39,922 bases of DNA, taken from assembly GCA_016927755.1 (NCBI GenBank), contig JAFGLZ010000217.1:1-39922 (forward strand), read 5' to 3'. Shown piece after piece: positions 26,801 through 33,366 of this stretch. The notes beneath the pieces are model-generated. The model did not search any database, was not told where the DNA came from, and worked only from the letters and a program-made list of their open reading frames with translations. The DNA comes from Phycisphaerae bacterium (GTDB taxonomy: Bacteria > Planctomycetota > Phycisphaerae > UBA1845 > JAFGLZ01). The position numbers and the translations under genes are program-made. Positions within the stretch are counted from its first letter, which is position 1. Each line of letters starts with the position of its first letter.

Positions 26801-27372
26801 ACGGTGACCGACTCCATCTCGAACCGGCGATCGGACTGGAAGTACATGATGCGGGCTTCGTCGAGCGCCTTGGGCTCGCCCAGGTCGATCGTGATGGTGA
26901 CGTCGCCGTTGTACTGCACGCTTTCGGTGAAGGCGTTACCCCACCGTCCATCCGTCAGGAGGTTCGGCGGATCGGTATCCTTGTGCTTGTCCATCGACGG
27001 CAGATCCGCCTTGTACTTGAACGGCAGTCCGCGCGTTCGCACGGGGTCGCGGTAGAGGTCTTTCTCGAGGGGGGTTTGGGGCGTTTCGCCGGGCTCGAGC
27101 CAGAGGCGCAAGGCCGCGCACATGTCCTCGCCCAGGTAGGTCCGCGGCGCGGCCAAGAAGACCTTGGCGCCCGACTCCGCCGCCGATACTGCCGCGGCGA
27201 CGGCCCCGGTGCTCCCGCCGACGACGGCGACGTCGGCCTCGTATACAACGGGCAGTTGGCGGGGGGATTCGTTGACTACCGGCGAAGCGGCCATCGCGAG
27301 CGAGGTGAAGCTCGCGAGGCAACCCAGGCACGACGCCGCAGCCGTTGCGACCCGAATCGTGGACAACGCCAT
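23881..27372 (-). CDS. Secreted tandem FAD-dependent oxidoreductase with inserted discoidin-like domain and helical repeats
   Basis: The 1163-residue product has a signal peptide (about 1-29). An FAD-binding module starts at about 46 (ADVAVVGGSTGAVAAAVSAAE), is interrupted by a discoidin (F5/8 type C)-like beta domain at about 128-258 (DGRWGNAFTESV, TIDLGEPKALDEARI, RYVRFHITKG, GEIQII) and resumes with LAKVVIDATDRAWLA (about 323-337). A second complete module starts at about 577 (YDVVVAGGGTSGAPAAIAAA), with LGGVGTTGLIGYYCAG and TVIDATGNGDVAIAAGA. From about 960 to the end there are HEAT-like helical repeats. Both modules belong to the FAD_oxidored group of planctomycete secreted proteins of unknown substrate. 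GGAGG lies ten bases before the ATG. It may be a fusion of two paralogous genes. Confidence 0.85.
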   Translation of the reverse strand: MALSTIRVATAAASCLGCLASFTSLAMAASPVVNESPRQLPVVYEADVAVVGGSTGAVAAAVSAAESGAKVFLAAPRTYLGEDMCAALRLWLEPGETPQTPLEKDLYRDPVRTRGLPFKYKADLPSMDKHKDTDPPNLLTDGRWGNAFTESVQYNGDVTITIDLGEPKALDEARIMYFQSDRRFEMESVTVLTGDDGKTWTQRAPIRNPKLAQGEWAKSPLTLTMPIAARARYVRFHITKGKSADRMLLGEIQIISREREGKGPGNAPLPIPPMQIKHVLEKALRDAGVEFLYGCYATSVLTDPSGAPAGLEIVNRAGRQAVLAKVVIDATDRAWLARAAGARFRPYPSGPQTFRRIVAGGDARVGDNLSHTVLELARPLGGHPPVRFGSSNKIQAINAPMSTEFPKLFTYALRIPMRNGSFASFAEAEQVARDRTYHPKGLLRSETIWQVPPDAMHGKTSAAGPWPGAEAAELDAFRPPDIERLYVLGGCADVTREAAKSLARPLELMRVGVRIGKAAAKQAAQTDAPGTPKLAGTPGRAPAKGDTREPSRGLRPTDTPARWVQADARAIPVFGQYDVVVAGGGTSGAPAAIAAARRGARTLVLEYLTDLGGVGTTGLIGYYCAGYRKGFTAEVDAGIAKLGSPCYVEGKMEWWRSEIRKAGGTIWFGVLACGALVDDGQVKGVVVATPEGRGVVLAKTVIDATGNGDVAIAAGAKSMYVGPETAAMQGTGLPQWEIGASYINTDWTYVDETDLIDLRSALVVAKRRYPGAWDLGQLVDTRERRRMLGEYVMSPLDVINQRTFPDTVGISQGGRLDKHGFTTHPCYLINNHLGGIAYTPYRCLLPKGLEGILVVGLAVSAHHDAIPSIRMQPCMQNLGYAAGCAATMAATLGGKTRSVDIRKLQKHLVSIECLTPEVLTHQDSFPLPDKAVHDAVRRLVETDYKGLGVLMAAWDRAAALLRQAHDSAPTPEGKLRCAHVLGVMGDAGGYDTLADVVSKAKSYAGQNIDTYFPGVTWLDSYIIALGRTRDRRATPLILAKLEMLGSGEGGNRFSHYRAVCEALEQLADPAAAEPLAGLLKRCGGADDVVAKLSKVDGSERGRGGERNLIIARVLYRCGDWEGLGQSVLTAYVSDLRGVYARHAKAVLQRKPGQPTRPDGWIGL

Positions 27373-27424
27373 TAGGAAACGCCTCCAAGCCGGGGGGTTC
27401 AGTTTCGCACTCTCGGAGACAGCG

Positions 27425-27453
27425 ATACTAGCAGAACGCTTTCATGCCAACAA
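27425..27453 (-). promoter_or_regulatory. Extended -10 promoter for the FAD protein gene
   Basis: On the minus strand TTGTTG (27453-27448) is followed after 17 bp by TAGTAT (27430-27425), preceded by TGC, which makes an extended -10 element. A start of transcription near 27418 gives a leader of about 46 nt before the ATG at 27372. Confidence 0.45.
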
Positions 27454-27540
27454 AGCCGTCCTGGTGGCCTCGGGCTGCGCGTGACGGCGAAGGGGCCATG
27501 TGGCGACGTGTTCGTTCGGGGACAGGGATGGCTTGAGAAA

Positions 27541-27568
27541 TCGACATCAATCTGCCGAATTGTAGAAT
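27541..27568 (+). promoter_or_regulatory. Possible promoter for the DUF3592-like gene
   Basis: TCGACA (27541-27546) and TAGAAT (27563-27568) stand 16 bp apart on the plus strand in an otherwise GC-rich region. A leader of about 40 nt would precede the ATG at 27617. The -35 match is only moderate. Confidence 0.35.
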
Positions 27569-27616
27569 ATCGGGTTAGAGGGGGCGTTCGCGTCGGTCGT
27601 GCCGGGAGGTGTCGCC

Positions 27617-28729
27617 ATGCTCAAGCTATTCATCGCGCTCTTTACGATCATTCCGCTGACCTTCGTGGGGGTGGGGACGTATCTGGTGCATCGCCAGCAT
27701 CACAAGATCACCACGTGTCGGCCGGTGGAGGCGACGGTCCTGTCGACCGACATCAAGGTCACTCAATCGCGCAACAGCGACGGGCGGACCAGCACGTCGT
27801 ACCAGCCGATCGTCGTGTACCGGTATGAGGTGGACGGGCGGACGTATACGTGCGACGCCGTTACGCCGCTGGCCGAGAGCGCCTCGCGAAGCTGGGCCAA
27901 CGAGATCGTCAACAAGTACAAGAAGGGCCGGGAGGTGACGGCCTACTACGATCCGAAGGAGCCCGCCGAGGCGTTCCTGGAGAAGCAGTACTCGTTCTTT
28001 CCGTACATGTTCATCCTGTTTCCGATGCTGTTCTTCGCCGTGGCCGCCGGGGTGGGCGTCGGCATGGCGGTGTGGCAGAAGAAGGGCGAGGCGTTGCCGG
28101 TCTCGGGCGGATGGTTCGAGCTGCGTCCGACGACGCGGATCGCGGATCGTCGCAAGGCGGCGCTGATCGTCGCGGCGGTATGGCATCTCGTGGGGGTCGC
28201 GGCGTGGGGGCACTACTTCAGAGTCGCGTCGCCGCCGTACGAGACGTTCGGCATCGTCGTGACGATCATCTACGAGGCGATCGGGCTGATCCCGGTGGTC
28301 ATGTTCCTGTACTACTTCCGGTTGGGGCGGATCATCCGGGACGCGTATGTGCTGATCGACGCCGAGCGGGCGAGCGTGGGCGGCGAGCTGACGGTTCACG
28401 TGGAGCAGGAGATCTTCGCCAGCCTGCGGGTGGAGGAGCTGAGCGTGGGGCTGGTCTGCGAGAAGACGACGAAGACGAAGTCGGGCAACAAGACGAGCGT
28501 CTCGTCGCATGAGTGCTATGAGGATCGCGAGGTGGTTCTGCGTGACCAGGACACGCGCGACGGGGAGGCGCTGACGGCGGAGCATACGTTTCGGATTCCG
28601 GCGGATCAGTCGCCGACGACGGCGGCGGGGGATAAGTCGTATCCGCGGTATGCGTGGCGGGTGGAGGTCAAGACGGGGCTTCCGGGGCAGCCGGATTATC
28701 GGGGTCGGTTTCCGGTGGTTGTGGGGTGA
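27617..28729 (+). CDS. DUF3592-like multi-pass membrane protein
   Basis: The ATG at 27617 is preferred over an upstream GTG because GGGAGGT lies about six bases before it; the product has 370 residues. The first helix (about 3-24) is followed by a small extracytoplasmic domain of the DUF3592 type, with VEATVLSTDIKV, YQPIVVYRYEVDGRTYT and KGREVTAYYDPKEPAEAFLE (about 38-125). Two to three more helices (about 127-150, 178-200, 212-236) come next, and then a C-terminal soluble beta-rich domain of about 110 residues with a Lys/Thr-rich loop (EKTTKTKSGNKTS). Its function is unknown. It is a single gene, divergent from the FAD protein. Confidence 0.75.
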   Translation: MLKLFIALFTIIPLTFVGVGTYLVHRQHHKITTCRPVEATVLSTDIKVTQSRNSDGRTSTSYQPIVVYRYEVDGRTYTCDAVTPLAESASRSWANEIVNKYKKGREVTAYYDPKEPAEAFLEKQYSFFPYMFILFPMLFFAVAAGVGVGMAVWQKKGEALPVSGGWFELRPTTRIADRRKAALIVAAVWHLVGVAAWGHYFRVASPPYETFGIVVTIIYEAIGLIPVVMFLYYFRLGRIIRDAYVLIDAERASVGGELTVHVEQEIFASLRVEELSVGLVCEKTTKTKSGNKTSVSSHECYEDREVVLRDQDTRDGEALTAEHTFRIPADQSPTTAAGDKSYPRYAWRVEVKTGLPGQPDYRGRFPVVVG

Positions 28730-29226
28730 GGGGGGTGGAGGCGGGGGGAATCGGTTGACACGCGAAGTGGACGACGCTGTCACCTGCGAGGTCGATCCTG
28801 ACTTCCTCGAACACGCCTATCACAGGGCTTTCGACCCAGTCGAGCTACCTGGTCACCCTGAACCGGGCGCTGCGTAGCTGGATTTCGCCCTTGAAAAGGC
28901 CGGGGGCGGGGGGTATGTTGCGCGCGTAGTGCTTGGGAGGGATCCCCGGACTTCCATGGGGCCGCGGAAGAGACCGGACGTGCTACGGTCTGGACGGCGG
29001 GACAAGGCGTTCCGGAGGGTCAGCATGAGCCGCGAGGTCTCCCTCTACCACCGGCCCACCCACGCGTTCCCACGCGGCATCGAGTTCCCTATCAGTTCAT
29101 CAACGCATGATATTCGCCGGGCGGCATGTGTGGCACCCAGAGCATGGTCTCTGTCTGGAAGAGTAAGTGTGACAGATTCATGCTGCGCCCCGCAGTGACA
29201 AGTCGCAGACAGATAGGAGAAAAGAT
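28730..29226. other. Non-coding gap of about 500 bp before the orphan hydrolase
   Basis: No supported gene is seen. The segment starts in a G-rich run. TTGACA occurs at about 28756-28761 but has no matching -10 box. AGGAG at the right-hand end is the ribosome-binding site of the next gene. No terminator with a T-run is seen. Confidence 0.35.
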
Positions 29227-32022
29227 ATGCCAGGGTTACCCCTCGAGCGAATGGCCGCGGCCGCTCGCGAGGCCGCTCAGTATCACGTTTGCTTGTCCCA
29301 CGACGGGCAAGTCGTGTATGATGTCGAATACGACCGAACTCACCGTCGGCAGTACGTTCGGCTTGGTCGGGGGGGTCGACGCTTCCCCGTCGCCGAGGCG
29401 GTCTGGTCCGGCGCCACCGGCTATGGTCGTCGACTGGATGTCGATCGCTGGGTACGCCTGACCGGCGAGCCCTTGCCCGATCTGCTGGCTAACGCCGCTG
29501 GTATGCTGACCGAGGACCGGATCCTCGCCGTCCGAGACGAGGATGACGAGTCCATCCTTGACGTCCAGGTCGGCCGGCTGGATCCACGAGACAACGCCGA
29601 GGAGTTTTACCGCTCCGTTTTCGGAACGCCAACCGACGAAAAGCGAAGGGGTTCCCTCCGACGCCTAATCGAACTCAGTCAAAGCGTTGCGGTTACTACC
29701 CAGATCCGAGTCTCGCGCAAACACAACCGAATCTCCAGTCTCCACATCCGCGCCGATGCTCGGGGTACGGAATCGGCACTGGACATCACCTTCAGCGCTC
29801 CCCGAATGGACGTCCTGCCGAGCCTGGACGAAATCGAAGGACTCGCCGTGCCCGACGTGACGGTCCCGATGGCCATGCTGCTTGTCCACGTGCCCACCCT
29901 CGGCGGATGGTGCGGGACCAACCACGGCTCCTGGACCCAGCAAGCAATCGACTTGATCCAGGACCGGGATGATCCCACCACGCGGCCCTACGGGGAGATC
30001 TATCATTCCCACTGGTCATCCGAGCCGTTGACCGAGGCCGACATGCGAGACCCCCAAAAAGGCCTCGACCCCACAAAGCATCATCCTCTCACCGTCGGGG
30101 CAAGCTGCGAGGACAAGGTCAACAACAGCGACTCCGTACTACCGGCCTGCTATCACGACTGGTTCATTTCCGACAGCGATTACCTCGCGAACAACGCCTA
30201 CTACTTCAAGGAAGACTACCTCCGTGATTACCATCATTTTGGCGGCGAGGCCACCGGGCTCGACCATGAATGGTACTTCGTCTTCCGCGGCTTTCCGCCC
30301 ACTACCTGTGGATCGCGATACTACAGCGCCAGAGACTGGGGCTACGGCCACAACCGAATCGATCCCAACCTCAATCGAATGACCTTCACCGAGGCGATCC
30401 GACAGTATTCACAGTACACCCTCGACGGCAAACGTCGGGCCTATCTCATGCTGGGACACGTACTGCACCTGCTCCAGGACGTTGGCGAACCCGACCACGC
30501 CGAACTCGTGCCCCATCCCGGAAGTGCCTACACCGAACGAGACGCGTACAATACCTACGGCTACTGCGAATTCCTCGCCACCTATGCTGCCGGGATTGCC
30601 CTGGCCAGCGGTGGCATCTTCGGACCCATCGCCGCCGCTATTGCCTGGGGATCCACCTACGGGATCTGTCGGGCCGCACTTTCCGACAACCACGTCGGAT
30701 ACGAGAAACTCATCAACGACAGGTGGGACCCCGCGTGGGCTACGGAGGGCGTCACGCAGACCGGCATTCTCAGGGAGACCGAATACGACGGCTACTTCAA
30801 AAAGATGTCAGACGTGGCCAAGGCCAGACTCAGCCACTCGACCCTCGACTGCCCGCTTGGACTCGGACGGATCTCTCTGCCCCCGCACGGACTGATCCCG
30901 GGCCTGGACCCCGAAATCGATATCAATGACGAGGGCGAATGCCAGAAGTACTATGATCTAACCAAGAGCATCGTACCCCACATCGTCGGTTTGAGTGCGG
31001 GGCTAGTGCAACATTTCCTGGAGATCGTCAACCACCCGCCCATCGTCGAACGCCTGGCTATCGTCCAAGGCCCTACAAACCTTGTCAGACCTAACGCCTT
31101 CGCCTTCGGACCCAACACCAACGCCTGTCTCCGATACGATGCCGAATGGGTGATTCCCGCTAGTAGCCCCGGACGTGTCCTCCACCACCGCACCACTCCC
31201 AAACCCCTCGCCCAGGACCGACCCGCCTACGTCTTCGTGCTCTTCGGACCCACCGCGATCGGGCCCGAAACCGGCGGACGACTGATGACGCACACAAGCC
31301 TTGTTCTGACCGGAAAACACATTCACGGCCAGTCCGTGAACATCCACGTGCAACTCCGCCACGCCCAGGACAGTCAACTGGGCCACTTCTATTGGGGGGT
31401 TTTCACTGCCCAGAACTGCACCTATCGGCCCTTCACCCTCGATCTGGCCATCGAGGGTCGGGACACCCTACCCCATCTCGCGCAACGCCAGCACCCGGGC
31501 CACGAACTCGATTCCGATCCCGCCAGTGTCGCCAAGCCCTCCTCGGCCGATCCGCCCACCTACCCGCTGGCCGGATACGAACCCGGCCCCGATCGATGCC
31601 ACCACATCCACATCGCCGCCCTGGAGGTCGAATTCACAAAGCAACCCGACCGGCTCGTCGTCCTGCCCGCCAGAGAGCCCGAGGGTTCAATCGACTTGAC
31701 TATCCAACAGCGATTTCGCGACTGCTCTGGTGAGGTCCACCCCGGGCGCATGCGATGTCCCGTAACATGGTCCCTCGATCCCCAAGTCAGGCAACTCGGC
31801 ATGCTGGGCGCCAAGAAGGGACCGCCCGGCATGTTCGGCTTCGCCATGGAGCTACGCGTCGATGCCCTCGAGCCGGCCAAGGCTACCCTAACGGTTACCC
31901 GGTCACCACGCGGTCCAGGCAAGTACATGCCGGGTCAGTACGAAGCCACAGTGCGTTATACAGCCGGTGCACCCGGCCAAAGCTTGATTGGAGCCGAAGC
32001 GATCTTGGTGGAGCTTCTGTGA
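29227..32022 (+). CDS. Large orphan protein with a zinc phospholipase C / S1-P1 nuclease-like motif
   Basis: The 931-residue protein starts at an ATG with AGGAG eight bases upstream; no signal peptide is evident. The core motif is MLGHVLHLLQDVGEPDH (about 408-424). It has His 414, Asp 418 and His 424 with the H-x3-D-x5-H spacing of zinc phospholipase C and S1/P1 nuclease families, and a His at 411. Upstream, FKEDYLRDYHHFGG could supply further ligands. Downstream, a helical stretch (FLATYAAGIALASGG) and a beta-rich C-terminal 300 residues are present, possibly Ig-like modules (VNIHVQLRHA, KATLTVTRS). The usual C-terminal H-x3-E zinc pair is not obvious. No close family is recognised. Hydrolysis of a phosphodiester is a guess; the zinc site is the only solid clue. 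Confidence 0.6.
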   Translation: MPGLPLERMAAAAREAAQYHVCLSHDGQVVYDVEYDRTHRRQYVRLGRGGRRFPVAEAVWSGATGYGRRLDVDRWVRLTGEPLPDLLANAAGMLTEDRILAVRDEDDESILDVQVGRLDPRDNAEEFYRSVFGTPTDEKRRGSLRRLIELSQSVAVTTQIRVSRKHNRISSLHIRADARGTESALDITFSAPRMDVLPSLDEIEGLAVPDVTVPMAMLLVHVPTLGGWCGTNHGSWTQQAIDLIQDRDDPTTRPYGEIYHSHWSSEPLTEADMRDPQKGLDPTKHHPLTVGASCEDKVNNSDSVLPACYHDWFISDSDYLANNAYYFKEDYLRDYHHFGGEATGLDHEWYFVFRGFPPTTCGSRYYSARDWGYGHNRIDPNLNRMTFTEAIRQYSQYTLDGKRRAYLMLGHVLHLLQDVGEPDHAELVPHPGSAYTERDAYNTYGYCEFLATYAAGIALASGGIFGPIAAAIAWGSTYGICRAALSDNHVGYEKLINDRWDPAWATEGVTQTGILRETEYDGYFKKMSDVAKARLSHSTLDCPLGLGRISLPPHGLIPGLDPEIDINDEGECQKYYDLTKSIVPHIVGLSAGLVQHFLEIVNHPPIVERLAIVQGPTNLVRPNAFAFGPNTNACLRYDAEWVIPASSPGRVLHHRTTPKPLAQDRPAYVFVLFGPTAIGPETGGRLMTHTSLVLTGKHIHGQSVNIHVQLRHAQDSQLGHFYWGVFTAQNCTYRPFTLDLAIEGRDTLPHLAQRQHPGHELDSDPASVAKPSSADPPTYPLAGYEPGPDRCHHIHIAALEVEFTKQPDRLVVLPAREPEGSIDLTIQQRFRDCSGEVHPGRMRCPVTWSLDPQVRQLGMLGAKKGPPGMFGFAMELRVDALEPAKATLTVTRSPRGPGKYMPGQYEATVRYTAGAPGQSLIGAEAILVELL

Positions 32023-32269
32023 CTACGCGGCCGTTGCCGGAGCCACGTACTCGGTCTGCTTGCACTAGTCCAGCAGACACAGCACGCCAATCGCACGCAG
32101 CATCTTCCGCGTGCGCACATGAGGGGTGAGCTCCCGTTGGACCCCACCTCACGATGATTCGCGGCGGCGTGAGCCCTGATCCGGGGTGCCGGCGGTGAGG
32201 CATAGGTACCCGGGGGGTGGGGCATTGGGACCTCGTTCCGGGCCGGCTCGTAGGCGTGGCGACAGGAGT

Positions 32270-32300
32270 GTATGGCAATATGCCGTACAAGATGCCATAC
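32270..32300. promoter_or_regulatory. Operator-like repeats upstream of the toxin-antitoxin pair
   Basis: GTATGGCA (32270-32277) is the exact inverse of TGCCATAC (32293-32300). Between them TGCCGTAC (32281-32288) is a third half-site with one mismatch. Three half-sites within 31 bp, about 50 bp before the antitoxin ATG, fit an autoregulatory site for the ribbon-helix-helix antitoxin. Confidence 0.6.
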
Positions 32301-32348
32301 TACTTGTCGGGAGCCGGCCGGTGCGTCTGGATGGAGGTTGCCACGCCC

Positions 32349-32621
32349 ATGGGTGCACAGAACACGCGTTTGGACGTACGCCTGGCCGAGGAGCACAAGA
32401 AGCTTATCGAGCAGGCGGCCGGCTTCATGGGTCAAACCGTCAGCGCCTTCACCGTCTCCACGCTCATCCGAGAAGCAGAAGAGATCGTGGAGCGCTTTGG
32501 CATGCTTCGCCTCAGTGACCGCGATCGAGATGCCTTCCTCGCGGCCCTCGACAGTCCGCCCGAGCCGAACGCCAAGCTGCGGAAGGCCGTGAAACGCCAC
32601 GCCAAGAAGGTCGCCCCGTGA
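32349..32621 (+). CDS. DUF1778-type (ribbon-helix-helix) antitoxin
   Basis: From the ATG at 32349 (GGAGGT about ten bases upstream) the product has 90 residues. TRLDVRLAEEHKKLIEQAA (about 6-24) and MGQTVSAFTVSTLIREAEE (about 27-45) match the DUF1778 ribbon-helix-helix domain of TacA/AtaR-type antitoxins. The C-terminal tail (LDSPPEPNAKLRKA) corresponds to the toxin-binding segment of such proteins. It binds DNA as a dimer and neutralises the acetyltransferase encoded next, whose start overlaps its stop codon. An alternative Met lies six codons upstream. Confidence 0.88.
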   Translation: MGAQNTRLDVRLAEEHKKLIEQAAGFMGQTVSAFTVSTLIREAEEIVERFGMLRLSDRDRDAFLAALDSPPEPNAKLRKAVKRHAKKVAP

Positions 32622-33115
32622 GCGAGTGGCGAATCGAGCTCCTGGACAAGTGCCACGAGCGCGACGCCTTCGACTGCGGCGAGGAGAGCTTGAATGCGTT
32701 TCTCGTCACGCATGCGGGCCAGAACGCCCGCCGGGACATCTCACGCACGTACGTGGCCGTGCCCCGCGAATCGGATGCCGTCGCCGGGTACTACACGCTT
32801 TCCAGCGGCAGCGTGGCCTGCAGGGACCTGCCTGACGAACTGGCCAAGCGTCTGCCGAAATACCCGGTGCCCATAGCCCACCTGGGGCGACTGGCGGTCG
32901 ACAAGCGGTTTCAAGGGCAGGGCCTTGGCGGCATTCTGCTGGTCGATGCATTGATGCGCGTCGGCGAGTTGGCTGACCGGATCGGCATCCATGCCGTGAC
33001 CGTCTATGCACTCAATGCCAAGGCCAGGCATTTCTACGAGGCCTACGGGTTCCTGAGTCTCCCTGACGATGGACTTCACCCGTTTCTTCCGATGGCGACG
33101 ATCCGAAGGCTATGA
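32618..33115 (+). CDS. GNAT-family acetyltransferase toxin (TacT/AtaT-like)
   Basis: The GTG start overlaps the antitoxin stop (GTGA), giving 165 residues. The protein carries the opening FDCGEESLNAFL (about 18-29), GYYTLSSG (about 57-64), the acetyl-CoA loop RFQGQGLGG (about 97-105) and HFYEAYGF (about 138-145), in which Tyr 140 is in the position of the catalytic Tyr of TacT-type toxins. Family members acetylate the amino acid of charged tRNAs and stop translation. The size and gene order (antitoxin first) are typical. No sign of decay is seen, so the pair is probably functional. Confidence 0.9.
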   Translation: MSEWRIELLDKCHERDAFDCGEESLNAFLVTHAGQNARRDISRTYVAVPRESDAVAGYYTLSSGSVACRDLPDELAKRLPKYPVPIAHLGRLAVDKRFQGQGLGGILLVDALMRVGELADRIGIHAVTVYALNAKARHFYEAYGFLSLPDDGLHPFLPMATIRRL

Positions 33116-33168
33116 CGGGCTGCTGAGTTGCCTGCAAGGATGTTTGGACAGCTAGCGAACCTTGGGTG

Positions 33169-33190
33169 GGCGACCTCTTGAGAGGTGGCC
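33169..33190. repeat. Hairpin after the toxin gene
   Basis: GGCGACCTCT and AGAGGTGGCC pair at nine of ten positions around a 2-nt loop. It lies 54 bp after the toxin stop codon. There is no T-run, so termination is possible but not clear. Confidence 0.5.
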
Positions 33191-33219
33191 GGCACGAATT
33201 CGATCGGAGATTCGCGTCC

Positions 33220-33239
33220 CCCACGGCTGAAGCCATGGG
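33220..33239. repeat. REP-like palindrome CCCACGGCT-GA-AGCCATGGG
   Basis: The nine-base arms match at eight positions around GA. With the hairpin at 33169-33190 it forms a pair 29 bp apart between convergent genes, the usual position and look of a REP-type palindromic unit. No REP-associated transposase is in the window. Confidence 0.5.
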
Positions 33240-33366
33240 CCACCCACCGGCAGTCCCGCGGCGATGATCTTGGTTGCGACGGCGGTCGTTGTCAATCGCT
33301 CGTTGGGTGGGGTCGATTGTGGGGATATGAGGTTGATGTCACCGTGCCCTCATCCTCGTTGGTCCG

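Noticed and set aside
26002..27375. Long plus-strand open frame opposite the FAD protein
   Set aside because: It overlaps a gene with strong FAD motifs, has low-complexity Arg/Gly/His content and no SD.
27626..28783. Minus-strand open frame opposite the DUF3592-like gene
   Set aside because: Arg-rich antisense shadow; the plus-strand gene has an SD and membrane helices.
28756..28870. Possible degraded coding fragment in the gap before the orphan hydrolase
   Set aside because: Several frames are briefly open and protein-like on either strand, but all have stops within 40 codons and no start or family match.
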